Assembly (NCBI GenBank): GCA_965153455.1
Contig: OZ234493.1
Coordinates: forward strand, 13,382,213 to 13,446,212
Reading direction: 5' to 3'
Origin: Sphagnum compactum
Lineage: Eukaryota > Bryophyta > Sphagnopsida > Sphagnales
DNA: 64,000 nucleotides
Under the pieces are notes generated by a model. The model did no database searches, had not been told where the DNA came from, and worked only from the letters and a program-made list of their open reading frames with translations. How positions within the stretch are numbered: the first letter of the stretch is position 1; every line of letters starts with the position of its first letter. Shown in pieces: positions 25,130 to 35,507 of this stretch. The position numbers and the translations under genes were made by a program.

Positions 25130-25973
25130 TAAGTGCAATAACCAATTATCAGCAGCATTTTCTTTAGTGCAACATTTTGTCAAAATGTGAAAAATAAAAT
25201 AAATTGTGAATAAATTTTCATAATATTTTTATTTTTACCTTAAAAAAATTGCCAAAAATTGATGAAAATTTTGAAAAAGATTCAACACATTTGGACTTTG
25301 TTTTTAGTTTGGTAGCAATTTTTTAACTAGGTTTTTTTAGTGTTTAGACAATTTCTAAAAACATGTTGACCTTTAATGTTAAATCCCTCTTGGGATATTA
25401 ACAAGTGACACAACATCTGAAATTTGAAAAAAAAAAAGAAAAAGAAAATCATTGATCACCATTGCTGAATATTTTTTATATTAACATAATTATCAAGCTG
25501 AAAAATACATAAATTTATCACTTTTATTACTGAACTTGATTTTTAAAATAAAATAATTATTGGACACCTAAGAGCCAAATCAGATAATGTACTAGGGCAT
25601 TCATTCTAAAGTTTGGCACATTCAAATCCAAGCAAAACAAACTTGTTCAGGAATATATGATGGTGCAACACAAAGTAAGGTAAAATGAGAGAAAAATTAT
25701 ATATATATATATAAACAAGGATGAAAATCCATTCACCAAAAGTACAATACATGTCAAAGCAAATATAAACACACGAAAGGAAAATCGAGATCATCAAAAG
25801 AGTACTAATGAAGTGAAAGACATAATGCTAAAAGGACATCCTTTGTCACAAATCAGCTAGTGATGGAGGTGCATTAGCTAATATGTGTAAAATGAAAAAT
25901 TGTAGCAAACATCTTATAGTTTATGGCATTACCCACTTTCAATCTCAAGTTTTGGCAGCTTCCTAAATCAAGT

Positions 25974-26765
25974 AAAAATCTCATAACTGAACAATCCCAA
26001 TTTTCAATACATGTCCATCAAATCATATATATTAATTCAGTAAGTCCGTCTGTCTGTGACGGGGGTTTTGGGGGGTGGAGGAGGGAGAGGCCAGTGAAGT
26101 AGCGGGCAATGCCCAACACTATGTCTGTCTGTCTGTCTGTGACAAGGCTTGGTCTGTCAGTTTGTTTTGGGCACGGGCGGGAACTGGGCACGGACTGGGC
26201 ATGGACTGGGCACGGGCACGAGCACGAACTGGACTGGGCACGGACTGGGCACGGGCACGAGCACGAACTGGACTGGGCACGGACTGGGCACGGGCACGAG
26301 CACGAACTGGACTGGGCACGGACTGGGCACGAGCACGGGTGGGCTGGGCTCGGGAGAGGGGCATGGCATGGGCGGACTGGGCACAAGCGGACACGACATG
26401 GGCAGACTGGGCACGGGCGGGCACGACATAGGCAAACTGCGCACGGGCACGGACGGACTGGGCACGGGCACGGACGGACTGGACACGGGCTGAGCACGGA
26501 CGGGCTGGGCACGGGCGGATTGTGTTCGAACGTCACGGGTACCCACTAGTAATTAATTAATTTTGAAAAATTCATTTCAACACATGAAATATTCCTAAAT
26601 TTTCACTATTTTTTTTCACTATTTTTTTTGATAAAATCTCATAACTGAACAATCCCAATTTTCAACACATGTCCATCAAATAATTAATTAATTTTGAAAT
26701 TTTCATTTCAACACATGAAATATTCTTAAATTTTCACTTTTTTTTTCACAATATTTTTTGATTTG
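25974..26765. repeat. AT-rich tandem duplication split by a GC-rich insertion
   Basis: The downstream copy (26631-26765) is continuous: ATCTCATAACTGAACAATCC ... CATGTCCATCAAATAATTAATT ... ATTTCAACACATGAAATATT. In the upstream copy the first half (25974-26036) and second half (26551-26630) are separated by about 514 bp of GC-rich sequence. A TTAATT/TAATTA sequence lies at both junctions and could be a target-site duplication. Confidence 0.7.
26160..26520. repeat. GC-rich minisatellite, 39-bp core unit
   Basis: Three near-identical 39-bp units occupy 26201-26239, 26240-26278 and 26279-26317; each carries GGACTGGGCACGGGCACGAG and CACGAACTGG. Diverged shorter units of GGGCACGG and GGACTGGGCA continue on both sides. 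The unit is a multiple of three and has no stop in any frame, so all six frames stay open for 100-172 codons. CTGT repeats sit at 26120-26142. This is not a gene. Confidence 0.85.
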
Positions 26766-28519
26766 CAAGAAATAATTTTTGAAAATCTCAACATTTCTGA
26801 AAATAATATAATTAGTGTCGAATTGGCCAAGGTACTAGGGTAATCCCCCCGACGAACAAAGGAGCATAATTCCTGATGAAGGACCAAAACTGCCTCCCGA
26901 GAGAGAGACGACAGAGAGAAATTTCATTTGATAAAACCCACTCTTCATAGTGTTAAACAATCCAGTCAAAAGGGCTTAACTATGTGAGAGAATTGGATCC
27001 CAGACCAAGCCCATCCATCTGGAACTGGATCCAACCAAGAATCCCAGTTTTGAACCCCAGTTTATGAACCCAACCCAAACCCTGCATAGGTAACCCTGGA
27101 TCTACTTGTAGAGAGGAGAACCACAAGCTCTGTTGAAAAGGCAAGAAGCACCAAATACTGCTTTGGAGCCTTTAACCCATGTGCTGGTTTGTGCAGATAT
27201 TAACCAGACATGGGTTATATAGTCTTATAGTGTACTAATATACACAGAGGGTGTTCAATAGGCTTTTGTGTAGGTGTGAAGAAAAAAATGTTATGACCCA
27301 ATGAAATTGCTGGATTTGGGGGGTCTGATTTTTTTTTCCCCCTTAATTATCTTGAGTGAACTAATACTTAAATGTGTAGTAGGGTTTAGTAGGTTTGTGA
27401 GAATTTTAGAGGACCAATGAAATAGACCATTATTTTCAATTTCGGCACAAGAGGGTTGTGTATAGGCTATAGATTTATCTTTCAGGCCAATGGGATTGCT
27501 GGAGCTGGTGGTTTAAAATGATTTTCTTAGTTATCTTAATTGAAGTAACAGTTCAATGTGTAATAGCTAATTAATTACAAGTGAGGTTCTTGCACATCAT
27601 TACTTGTGAATTTCTAAAATTAAAAAACTGCCCAACCCTAGTCCCACCTTGGTCAGAATACTCGAGCCAAGAATATTCATAACCGCCTCTTGGAGCTACC
27701 TCCTACCCTTTTGCCCCTTGGTTAACTCTTACCACCTACCTCCTAATTGCCTCCTACCACCCACCCCAATAGCTACCTAATAACTCCTATTCCCTTCCTT
27801 GTTTTATGTTGTGACTATGTTTTGCACAAAAGAGTAGTTCGCCTATAAGCAATATATGTTTTTCAAGAATGTAAAATTTATGCATTGATATCTAGAACTC
27901 GTTGACTCTTCGTGCTATGCTACTAATCTTGTTGTCCTCTTCGCGTTGTTGTTGTTTTTTTGCGTTATTGTTGTCCTCTTTGCGTTGGTGTTTTCCTCTT
28001 CGCCTTACTATTATCCTCTTCAACTACTCTTGTATTTCAAATACAAGGTTTTTCATGCCGCTATTCTCCTCTTGCGTTGTTGTTACTGTTGGTGTGTTGT
28101 TATTCGTTGAAGAATCTTGTACTACCCCTTGCATTCCTTCTTGCAGGAATTGGGAGTGGTCAAAAGTCGAGAATCAAAAATATGTATTTTTTGGTAAATA
28201 TTTTCCCCTTTGTTTATTTTCATTTTTTCATTTTTTAATTTCATGTCTTTTATTTATTTTTTTGTTTTAAATTTTTTGGCTTTTGGTTTATGATGCAAAG
28301 CTTGTTATAAATTGTTTTGGAGATAAACATAAACCCTTATACTTTTGACATTTTTATCTTTGTTTACTTGTTTTGCAGTATTCTTTTTTTGCTTACTTGT
28401 AAATGTTTTGCATCATATTTAATTGTGCATAGGAGCATTATGATCATATTAGACAACAAACCCCTGTATTTGTTTCCTTAGTTTCTCCACCATTTGGCCT
28501 TGTAAAACAATTGTGAAAG
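26766..28519. other. Intergenic region with a 190-bp duplication and a decayed minisatellite
   Basis: Two diverged copies, about 189 bases apart, start at 27298 and 27487 (CCAATGAAATTGCTGGA versus CCAATGGGATTGCTGGA, with an AATGTGTA.TAG block further on). At 27902-28030 the motif TTGTTGTCCTCTT.GCGTTG repeats about five times with decay. No gene is recognised. Confidence 0.55.
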
Positions 28520-30925
28520 ATGGAAGGGTTAAATGAATTCAATAATCAAACAATGCAAATTGAAGAATATATAATATGCATAAATGATGAAATTAAAGTT
28601 AATCAAGTAAGGGAAGAAAAATAAAATCCAAGTTTGCAAATTGAAATAAGTAAAATGTTAGGAATATCTGATGAAAAGAAAATTAAACAAAGTTTGCAAC
28701 AATTGCAAACTCAAAGAAAAAAATGGCGTCTTCATAATAGAAATGCACTTTGTTGGTCTTTTTATTATGTTAATGATAACTCGAAAGTAAACTTGGATGT
28801 TCCTCAAATGATGCGTTGTTTATTGTGTCATTTTCAATTTGTTGTTTTTGTGAATCCAAGAAAATAGTTAAGGAAAGGTCTAGTAACATATTATAAAACA
28901 AGTGGCATAACATGTTTGTAAAAACATTTTGATGCAAATCATTCAGCAATTTATAAAATGTTTCTAGAAGAAATTAATAATGAAGGGAAAGAAAATGTTG
29001 AAAGACGATAGTAAAAAAAGGTCTCTTATTTCCAATTCTTCCATATTTGAATTTTTTGCTTCAAAAGATCCGTTTAAAAAGGATGATGTGGAACAAAAGA
29101 TATTTGTGGAAAATCTTGCACTTTTAATAATGAAAAATCATTTGCTTTTGCAATTTGTGGAGAGTGTGGTTAAAACGTTTAGTGTTACAATTATGTCCTT
29201 GTGTACAATTCCCTTCTCAAATTTTTTTTTCAAACACTGTTTTGCTTGAATTGGAAAAAACCAAAGAAACATATGTTTTGCCTTTGCTAAATGATAAAAG
29301 TTGTGCTACTGCCAGTTTTGATTTGTGGATGTCGAAGGGTGCACATGATGTGTTTGTCTTGGTCATAAATATTTTGGGATTTGATTGGAAACCAAAACAT
29401 GTTACTCTTGGTTTGTTTGAAGCTGCTAAAACTATAGGACAAGTGTTGGCTAAAAATCTTATTGAACTTTTAGATGCATATGGCTTGAGAAATAAGATCA
29501 TAACATATGTGAAAGATGAAGGTTCAAATTTAAATACATTGACTAATGCTTTGAAGTCTGTTATTAAATGTGAAACTTTAAGTTTGGAAGAAAGCTTTTA
29601 GGGAACCTGTTTTGGTTGTTTTTTTTCAAAACGTGCCAATATGCCACAATTGATGACAAAGTTTATAAGAACTTGAAATATGTGTATATTAAATCTACCC
29701 AAGAAAATTTGTAGAAATGCATTACTTGGCCAAAGAAATCTGGTAAAGGTTGTCAAGAATGAAATAAAGCTTGCATTGAAGCTGGTTTAAAACCTAGGAA
29801 ACTAAACACTCCAATGAAAACAAGGTTAGTTTGGTTTTTAAACATTTAATTTTTTGCTTCATTTTTGCAAGTTTATTGTTTTTAGTTTATTTTAATTGTA
29901 AGATTTTTTTGTTGATCCTTGATGTATTTCTGCAGGTTTGCAAATAAAATCATCCTATTTCAAAAAACATTATAATTTAAGGCAACAATTGTCCTAGTAA
30001 TAATAGACACACTGTAGTGAGGTTTATTGGTCGTGTCCTTCCACCTTTAACTTGACACATATCTCAAATAATTGTTGATGTTTTGTTTTCAGTTATAAGT
30101 GCTTATGTGTTGAACTAATCTTGTGGGCATTGGTTATTTTCTAATGCTTTGAATGTAACAATCACTATGAACCTAAAACATAAAGAAAAATCTAGAATTT
30201 CATTTAACGTACAGGATTTAATTGATGATGATTTTGTTCTAGCCCAAGAATTATCATTGCTTGCATCTAACATTAGAAGAGAAGTATGTGGCATTGTAGA
30301 TGGTTTTCTTTCATTTTTTAAGAAGTATGAAAAAAATAAAGCACATAACATGTTGTCTTTGATGTTAAACCCTAGATTTAAAAATCTTAAGTTGGTTTCA
30401 TCTCTTATTGATCGAGAGCAAGTTGTTTCCATTGTGGAAGAGTATGACCAACAATCTTTATTTCGTATGCTTTTGAGATGCTACCACATCTTCCACCCTA
30501 TGGTAAAATTTGGACCTATGGCAAGTATGCAAACTGATGAAGAAAATAACTTGGACATTTTTGAGAACTTTGTTGTAACTAATGAGCCATCAAAGGAGGT
30601 GGTGAACAAAGAGTTATTGATGTTCAAAAGGTTTCAAGTTGATTTCAAGGAAACTAAATGTCCTTTAAAGTGGTGGGCAAAACCCGAATTTCTATTTCCA
30701 ACTATGGCATTTCTTGCTCATAAAACTCTTGGCATTGTTGGTCCTTAGTTAGAAACTAAAAAAAAAAAATCATTGGCTAGAATTTTTGCAAATTTGAGGA
30801 GATGTCATTTATAATCAAATAATTTATATAAGATTAGTTTTGTTAGTAAAAATTGGCCTAGTGATCTTAGTGTGAGTTGTACTTCACCTTCTAGTTTGAT
30901 AGAGTTGATTGAAGGTTATTGAAAC
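28520..30925 (+). pseudogene. Decayed BED zinc-finger / hAT-family transposase
   Basis: The translated order is that of a plant BED-hAT transposase. A BED-like finger comes first (CLLCH at about 28820; then ITCL and HFDANH at about 28910-28945). Next is ATASFDLWMSKGAHDVFVLV (about 29310-29370), YGLRNKIITYVKDEGSNLNT (about 29478-29540) and CITWPKKSGKG (about 29720). The longest open piece, 30149-30748, has VQDLIDDDFVLAQELSLLAS, MLNPRFKNLKLVSSLI and PLKWWAKPEFLFPTMAFLA. The C-terminal dimerisation region is badly eroded: ARIFANLRRCHL at about 30780 stands where a family-typical S..ERIFS motif would be. Many stops and frame changes, and a possible intron at 29836-29936, show it is inactive. Terminal inverted repeats were not found. 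Confidence 0.8.
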
Positions 30926-33900
30926 AAAAAAAGGCTAACATTTCTATATGCCAATATCTCCATGCATTTAAATTCCCATTAATGTTTTTGAATAAATAAA
31001 CACTTGTAAGATTTATAAACGCTTGAGTTCAACTATAGTACAACATATGCAAAAACATTTAAAACATGTAAGTAATTTCCCCTATGAAAAAAAATTAAAA
31101 AAATCACCACTATCGCACTTTAACATCCATAATTGGGTGAATGAATTTGTTCCACATGAATGAATTTCACCCAAATGAATGGAACTGATGATATTTTTTA
31201 CAAATCTTTTAATGTTATGTCATTGGTTAGAATCTTAAAAAGGATTCAACATTAATTGATGACATGTTTTTAGAACCTATCTACATAGTAAAAAATAATA
31301 ATTCAAATTTGTTATAAAATTACAATCAAAATTCAAATGTGTTGAATTTTTTTTCCAATTTTTTAAAATTTGACTATTTGCTTCAAGAAAAATGGGAATG
31401 TTGGGACTTTTTTATTTCATATTTTGGCAAAATTTTCCATACAAAAAATCGTCAAGTGTGACTTAATGGATATGCATTAATGTTTCTTCAATATCGACCA
31501 ACACAACCATGCGATGTTTGTTATGCACTTCCCAAATCTCACCATGGGTTGAAGAAATCAATGAATTTTTTCAACTACCAAGCTTCATCTTCACTTTTGG
31601 AACCAAATCACAAGTGTCAACAAGTTTTTCCATCCAAAAGTTGTTTAATTAGATTGTTAACAATTGGATGATTTAAACTTTTGTATATCTTTAAAAATTA
31701 AAATTATATAAGTCTAACAAAACATTGATGATGCCTTCATTTTCCACTTAGAAAGTTAAGGGTTGGGAATTATGCAATTTGATACATCATGAAGTCTCTT
31801 ACATATTAAGTCTTTCAAAACTTTCATAATGTCACTAAAGGTGAAACCATGCTTGCACATGGATCATCAACAATAGAAATTTCAAATAGGAAATCACTTT
31901 TGACAAATAGTATGAGAAATGATAAGGACTTGGTGACCAAATAGGGTTTAGAATGGTTTATTGATAAACAATTTATTGGTAAGATGCAAGTAGAATTTGA
32001 AATAGAATCAATCTTAGTTGTTTAATGGTTGTTGCTAGGTTTTTTCATAAAGTTGTTGATTCTTTAATGTTGAGGCTATATAGTCTTGGTCATGCAAGTG
32101 AAGACTTGACATCCCATACTTATTATTTGTTGAGGTGGGATGTAACTAGAATTTTCCAACTATGGTGATTCATGGAGCCAACTAACTTGCTAAATTTTGC
32201 AAATGATATTATTTAATGAATTCTTTGTTGTTTTGCTTACAAGTGAGCTTTATTTTTTAGCTTTTTTGTTGCATGCAAATGAATTTCAAATTTTTATTTT
32301 TCTTTGATTATTATACTCAACCTGCATTCATAGTTTTTAGCAAAGCCAAATGGAGTTACACTCACACTCTCTACAATAATGCTTACCCAAATTCATAAGA
32401 ATATTTAATAGATACTCTTGTGAAACCATAAAGAAATTGGCTTACAATTACATTGTACCATTTTAAAATGTCTAAGTATAAATAATGAAATTAGGCCAGA
32501 AGTAATTAATTACAATTCAAAATAGAAGGATAAATTACAACCTAAAAATTTATGTTAAATAATTAAGAAATTTCTAATTTAATAATTTATTTTTGTAAAA
32601 AGTCAAAGTGGGGTGTCTCACAATATTTCAAAATTCACCCTACCTACTCGATGAAATAATTATTGTTGATTTACAACCATAATGTAAGCAAATCTAGAGG
32701 TTATATATTGCAAGGCATTTAGAAAAGACAACTCCATTCTACTCAAAGGATTTCAATCATCCATCACACCTAGCTAAAATGTGACCATTTTAGTTGAAGG
32801 CTTGTGTTGGTTTAGGAAGCTCATGTAGCCATGTTAGGAATCTTATCTTTTGCAAAACAAAGAAGTTGCATTATATTTATTCATAATAGATGATTTTCTC
32901 TCAATACCACAAATGTCAATTAAGTAAATTATTGGAAATTATTGGAAATAGAAAAGATGTGCAATGTGCTTCTCTATTCAGTGATATTTGTAAAATTGGT
33001 TTGCATAAATTCAACAACCTAGGAAATTGAACCTTTGCATGGATGTGAAAGGCAAATAACAAAATATGTTTGCTTTGACAATATAAGAATATATTCATGT
33101 ATATTGTATAGGAATATTAGTAATCTACTAATTTATTATGCATCCCTAACACTCCTACATGTTTACTCGTGTTCCATATGTCCAAGTCATAATAATGTTA
33201 TGTTTTTATAAGGTTTGACTAAGTAGCATTTTTAGATTAGTTACAAAGAACTATAACTTTATCCTAGTGACAAGGAATTCATTTAGGGAAGATTTTTTCA
33301 GAATTCATCATGTGGTCATCCTCACGGAGAATTCCAAATGGATTCATCTTGAACAATTCCAAATTTCATCCAAAATTGAAGACAATTCAGGTAGTTTCTT
33401 TGTATTATACATTAAGAACAAACCTTTGTTCACATTGCACATGCTTTCTCTCCTTCTTGTTTTTTTTTTTTTTTTTTTTTTTGTGTCAATCATTATTTCG
33501 AACAAAAACTTTGTTATCCAAGGGACAAAACTCATTTGGTGTCCAAAGGACAAAGTGTGGGGTTCAACTATCTAAAACAAGGAATTATGCAAACATATGA
33601 AAAACAAAGGGCATTGAAATTGAGGTTCCCGACGTAGGATTTTGTTTTGTTTTATGCATGACGTTTTGGAGCACAATGTCTAGCATATTTGAACTTGCTA
33701 ACCAATGATGATGCGCCTCCCCATGTTTGTTCCTTTCTAAACATGAACTTTTGATGAAAATGAAATTTGCATAAGGGATTGAATCTTTATATCCTTCCCA
33801 CATTGAGTTACCATTCAACTACTTATACGTTTCAGATGAGCTAAAGGGTCAACATTTTTCTCTACATGGATAATCTTGTCCTTGGAACGAAGAGAAGTAG

Positions 33901-34304
33901 TGTGTCAAACAACTTGTGAACGCATATTGGCTTAGAGCTAAAACCAATTGACTTGGTGTGCAAAGGGTTCATTGTAAGCCAATTGCGACTCATCAAATGA
34001 TTGTTCATGTCCTAGGTTAATCAAATTTTTTTGACCTAAAGCCCTTCAAAACAATAAGAGGTCTCTCTTGAACAATGAAAATATCCCATGACACATAATT
34101 TGTGCAATTTGGTACCTTATTATCAAAGAGGGAAAGTGAATTAATGTGTCAAAAGTTCCTTGTCTATTGTTTAGAGTGACCATAATCTTGCAATTTTTGT
34201 CACTCCAAATCTTCCATATTTAATATTGAAGGTTCTCGACCTATTAGGGGAATCAAGGAATGTCATTAAAAAAAAAATTTAAATGGCAATATTGTGACAA
34301 TATG
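30926..34304. other. Gene-poor AT-rich region
   Basis: No gene is recognised. Patches at 33590-34250 on the minus strand translate into mildly coding-like sequence (such as LGHEQSFDESQLAYNEPF at about 33970-34030) broken by stops, possibly an old retroelement. A T22 homopolymer lies at 33461-33482. Confidence 0.5.
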
Positions 34305-34355
34305 TGTAGTAGCCACATCTTGTGTAGTAGCTAAAATCATGATGTGGCTACTACA
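34305..34355. repeat. Perfect 15-bp inverted repeat (hairpin)
   Basis: TGTAGTAGCCACATC (34305-34319) is matched exactly by GATGTGGCTACTACA (34341-34355), with a 21-base spacer that itself contains TGTAGTAGCT. AGCCACAT- and AGCCAAAT-type words recur at 22490, 38485 and 41225, suggesting a small foldback repeat family. Confidence 0.85.
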
Positions 34356-34369
34356 AGAGATGTCTGTCA

Positions 34370-35068
34370 ATGGCATATAATTGGAAATCGCAGGTACCCA
34401 TCAAAACATTTATGCATGTAAATCAAAGACGTCCTGTTGATTTTTACAATGGGCACCTTCATTGCAATAGCAGAAAGAATTTGCAGAATCTTTGCTTTAG
34501 GTCGGCCTCACATCCCACGTTTCCCTTCTGTAGGAAACAAGATGATGTTCAATCTTGCAGCAGCTGGGTGTTGGAACTATGGGCAAAAGCAGCCAGACAT
34601 TATTTATGGTCAGGCACTTCCCAAAGCATCAACGATGTAAGATGTGAATGCAACAAAATCCTTTGCACATTCTGCTTTGAAAATGTCACGAAGAACTCTT
34701 TCTCCCCCCCCCCACCCTCTCTCTGTGCAATATGTGTATTCCAAGCTTCCATGTCCATCAATCATGGTGTAAGTGCGGTCATTAGGGCAGAGACCCTTGT
34801 GACATTCATGGAGCACAAATATGAAGTCCCAGCTTTTGCAGTAAACTTGTGTTTCCATAATGCAATTTCTGAAGGGTCACAAGGGTATGTGGATTTTGCC
34901 AGAGATGGGATTCCACAAACACAAATGCAGCTTCCATGGCAATCAACAAGCTTTGCAAAACACAATTTCCTTTTACTGCAAAGTTCTTTCCTTCATTTGA
35001 CAGGAGACAACAAGCTGCATGTGTACGATTCTCCTTTTGTGGAGACAACAACAGAAATTTGTCTCTGA
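34370..35068 (+). other. Unrecognised 232-codon open frame
   Basis: The frame (starting MAYNWKSQVPIKTF) is long for this AT-rich background, and local GC content is higher than in the flanks. It contains Cys/His-rich stretches but no known domain. An overlapping 67-codon frame at 34437-34640 (FPSVGNKMMFNLAAAGCWNY) looks equally protein-like, so neither is secure. It lies about 440 bases from the 3' end of the convergent DUF2828 gene and could be a pseudogene. I assign no function. Confidence 0.2.
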
Positions 35069-35507
35069 GAAATCCTCCGCAGTTAGTGCTCATGCAAGAA
35101 AAGACCCAACAAAAATTGCAAAAAAGGACAGGACAATTGTTTCCTTGATCTTACAAAACTGATGATACAAATTGCGGTGCAAAGTTTGTTGCTGTTTTGC
35201 AAAAAAAACCTTTACACAAGAACCACTTCTAAATTCAAGCCTGAAATTGGTTTTGAGCTTTGGATCAGCTGCACTCATCATCTTGTTCATCAGAGTGTGG
35301 ATAGCAGCAGTTTACATTCTTACTATTTGCTGAAGCTCGGGATCAATTTCTTGGCATGCCTTTCTACATGTTATGAGTTTTTCTACTTCTTGTTGCAGGT
35401 GGTGCTAGCAGACATCGTAGTGTTGTTGCTGGCAGTGCGTCAGAGCATTTTTGCTCCTGATTTGCAAACTTTTATACATATTGTACATGATTTCTCCTTC
35501 AGCTTCT

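Noticed and set aside
26018-26549. Six overlapping open frames of 101-172 codons, Pro/Ala/Arg-rich on one strand and Gly/Thr/Asp-rich on the other
   Set aside because: All arise from a stop-free GC-rich repeat with a unit length divisible by three; no frame has a conserved domain and all six are equally open.
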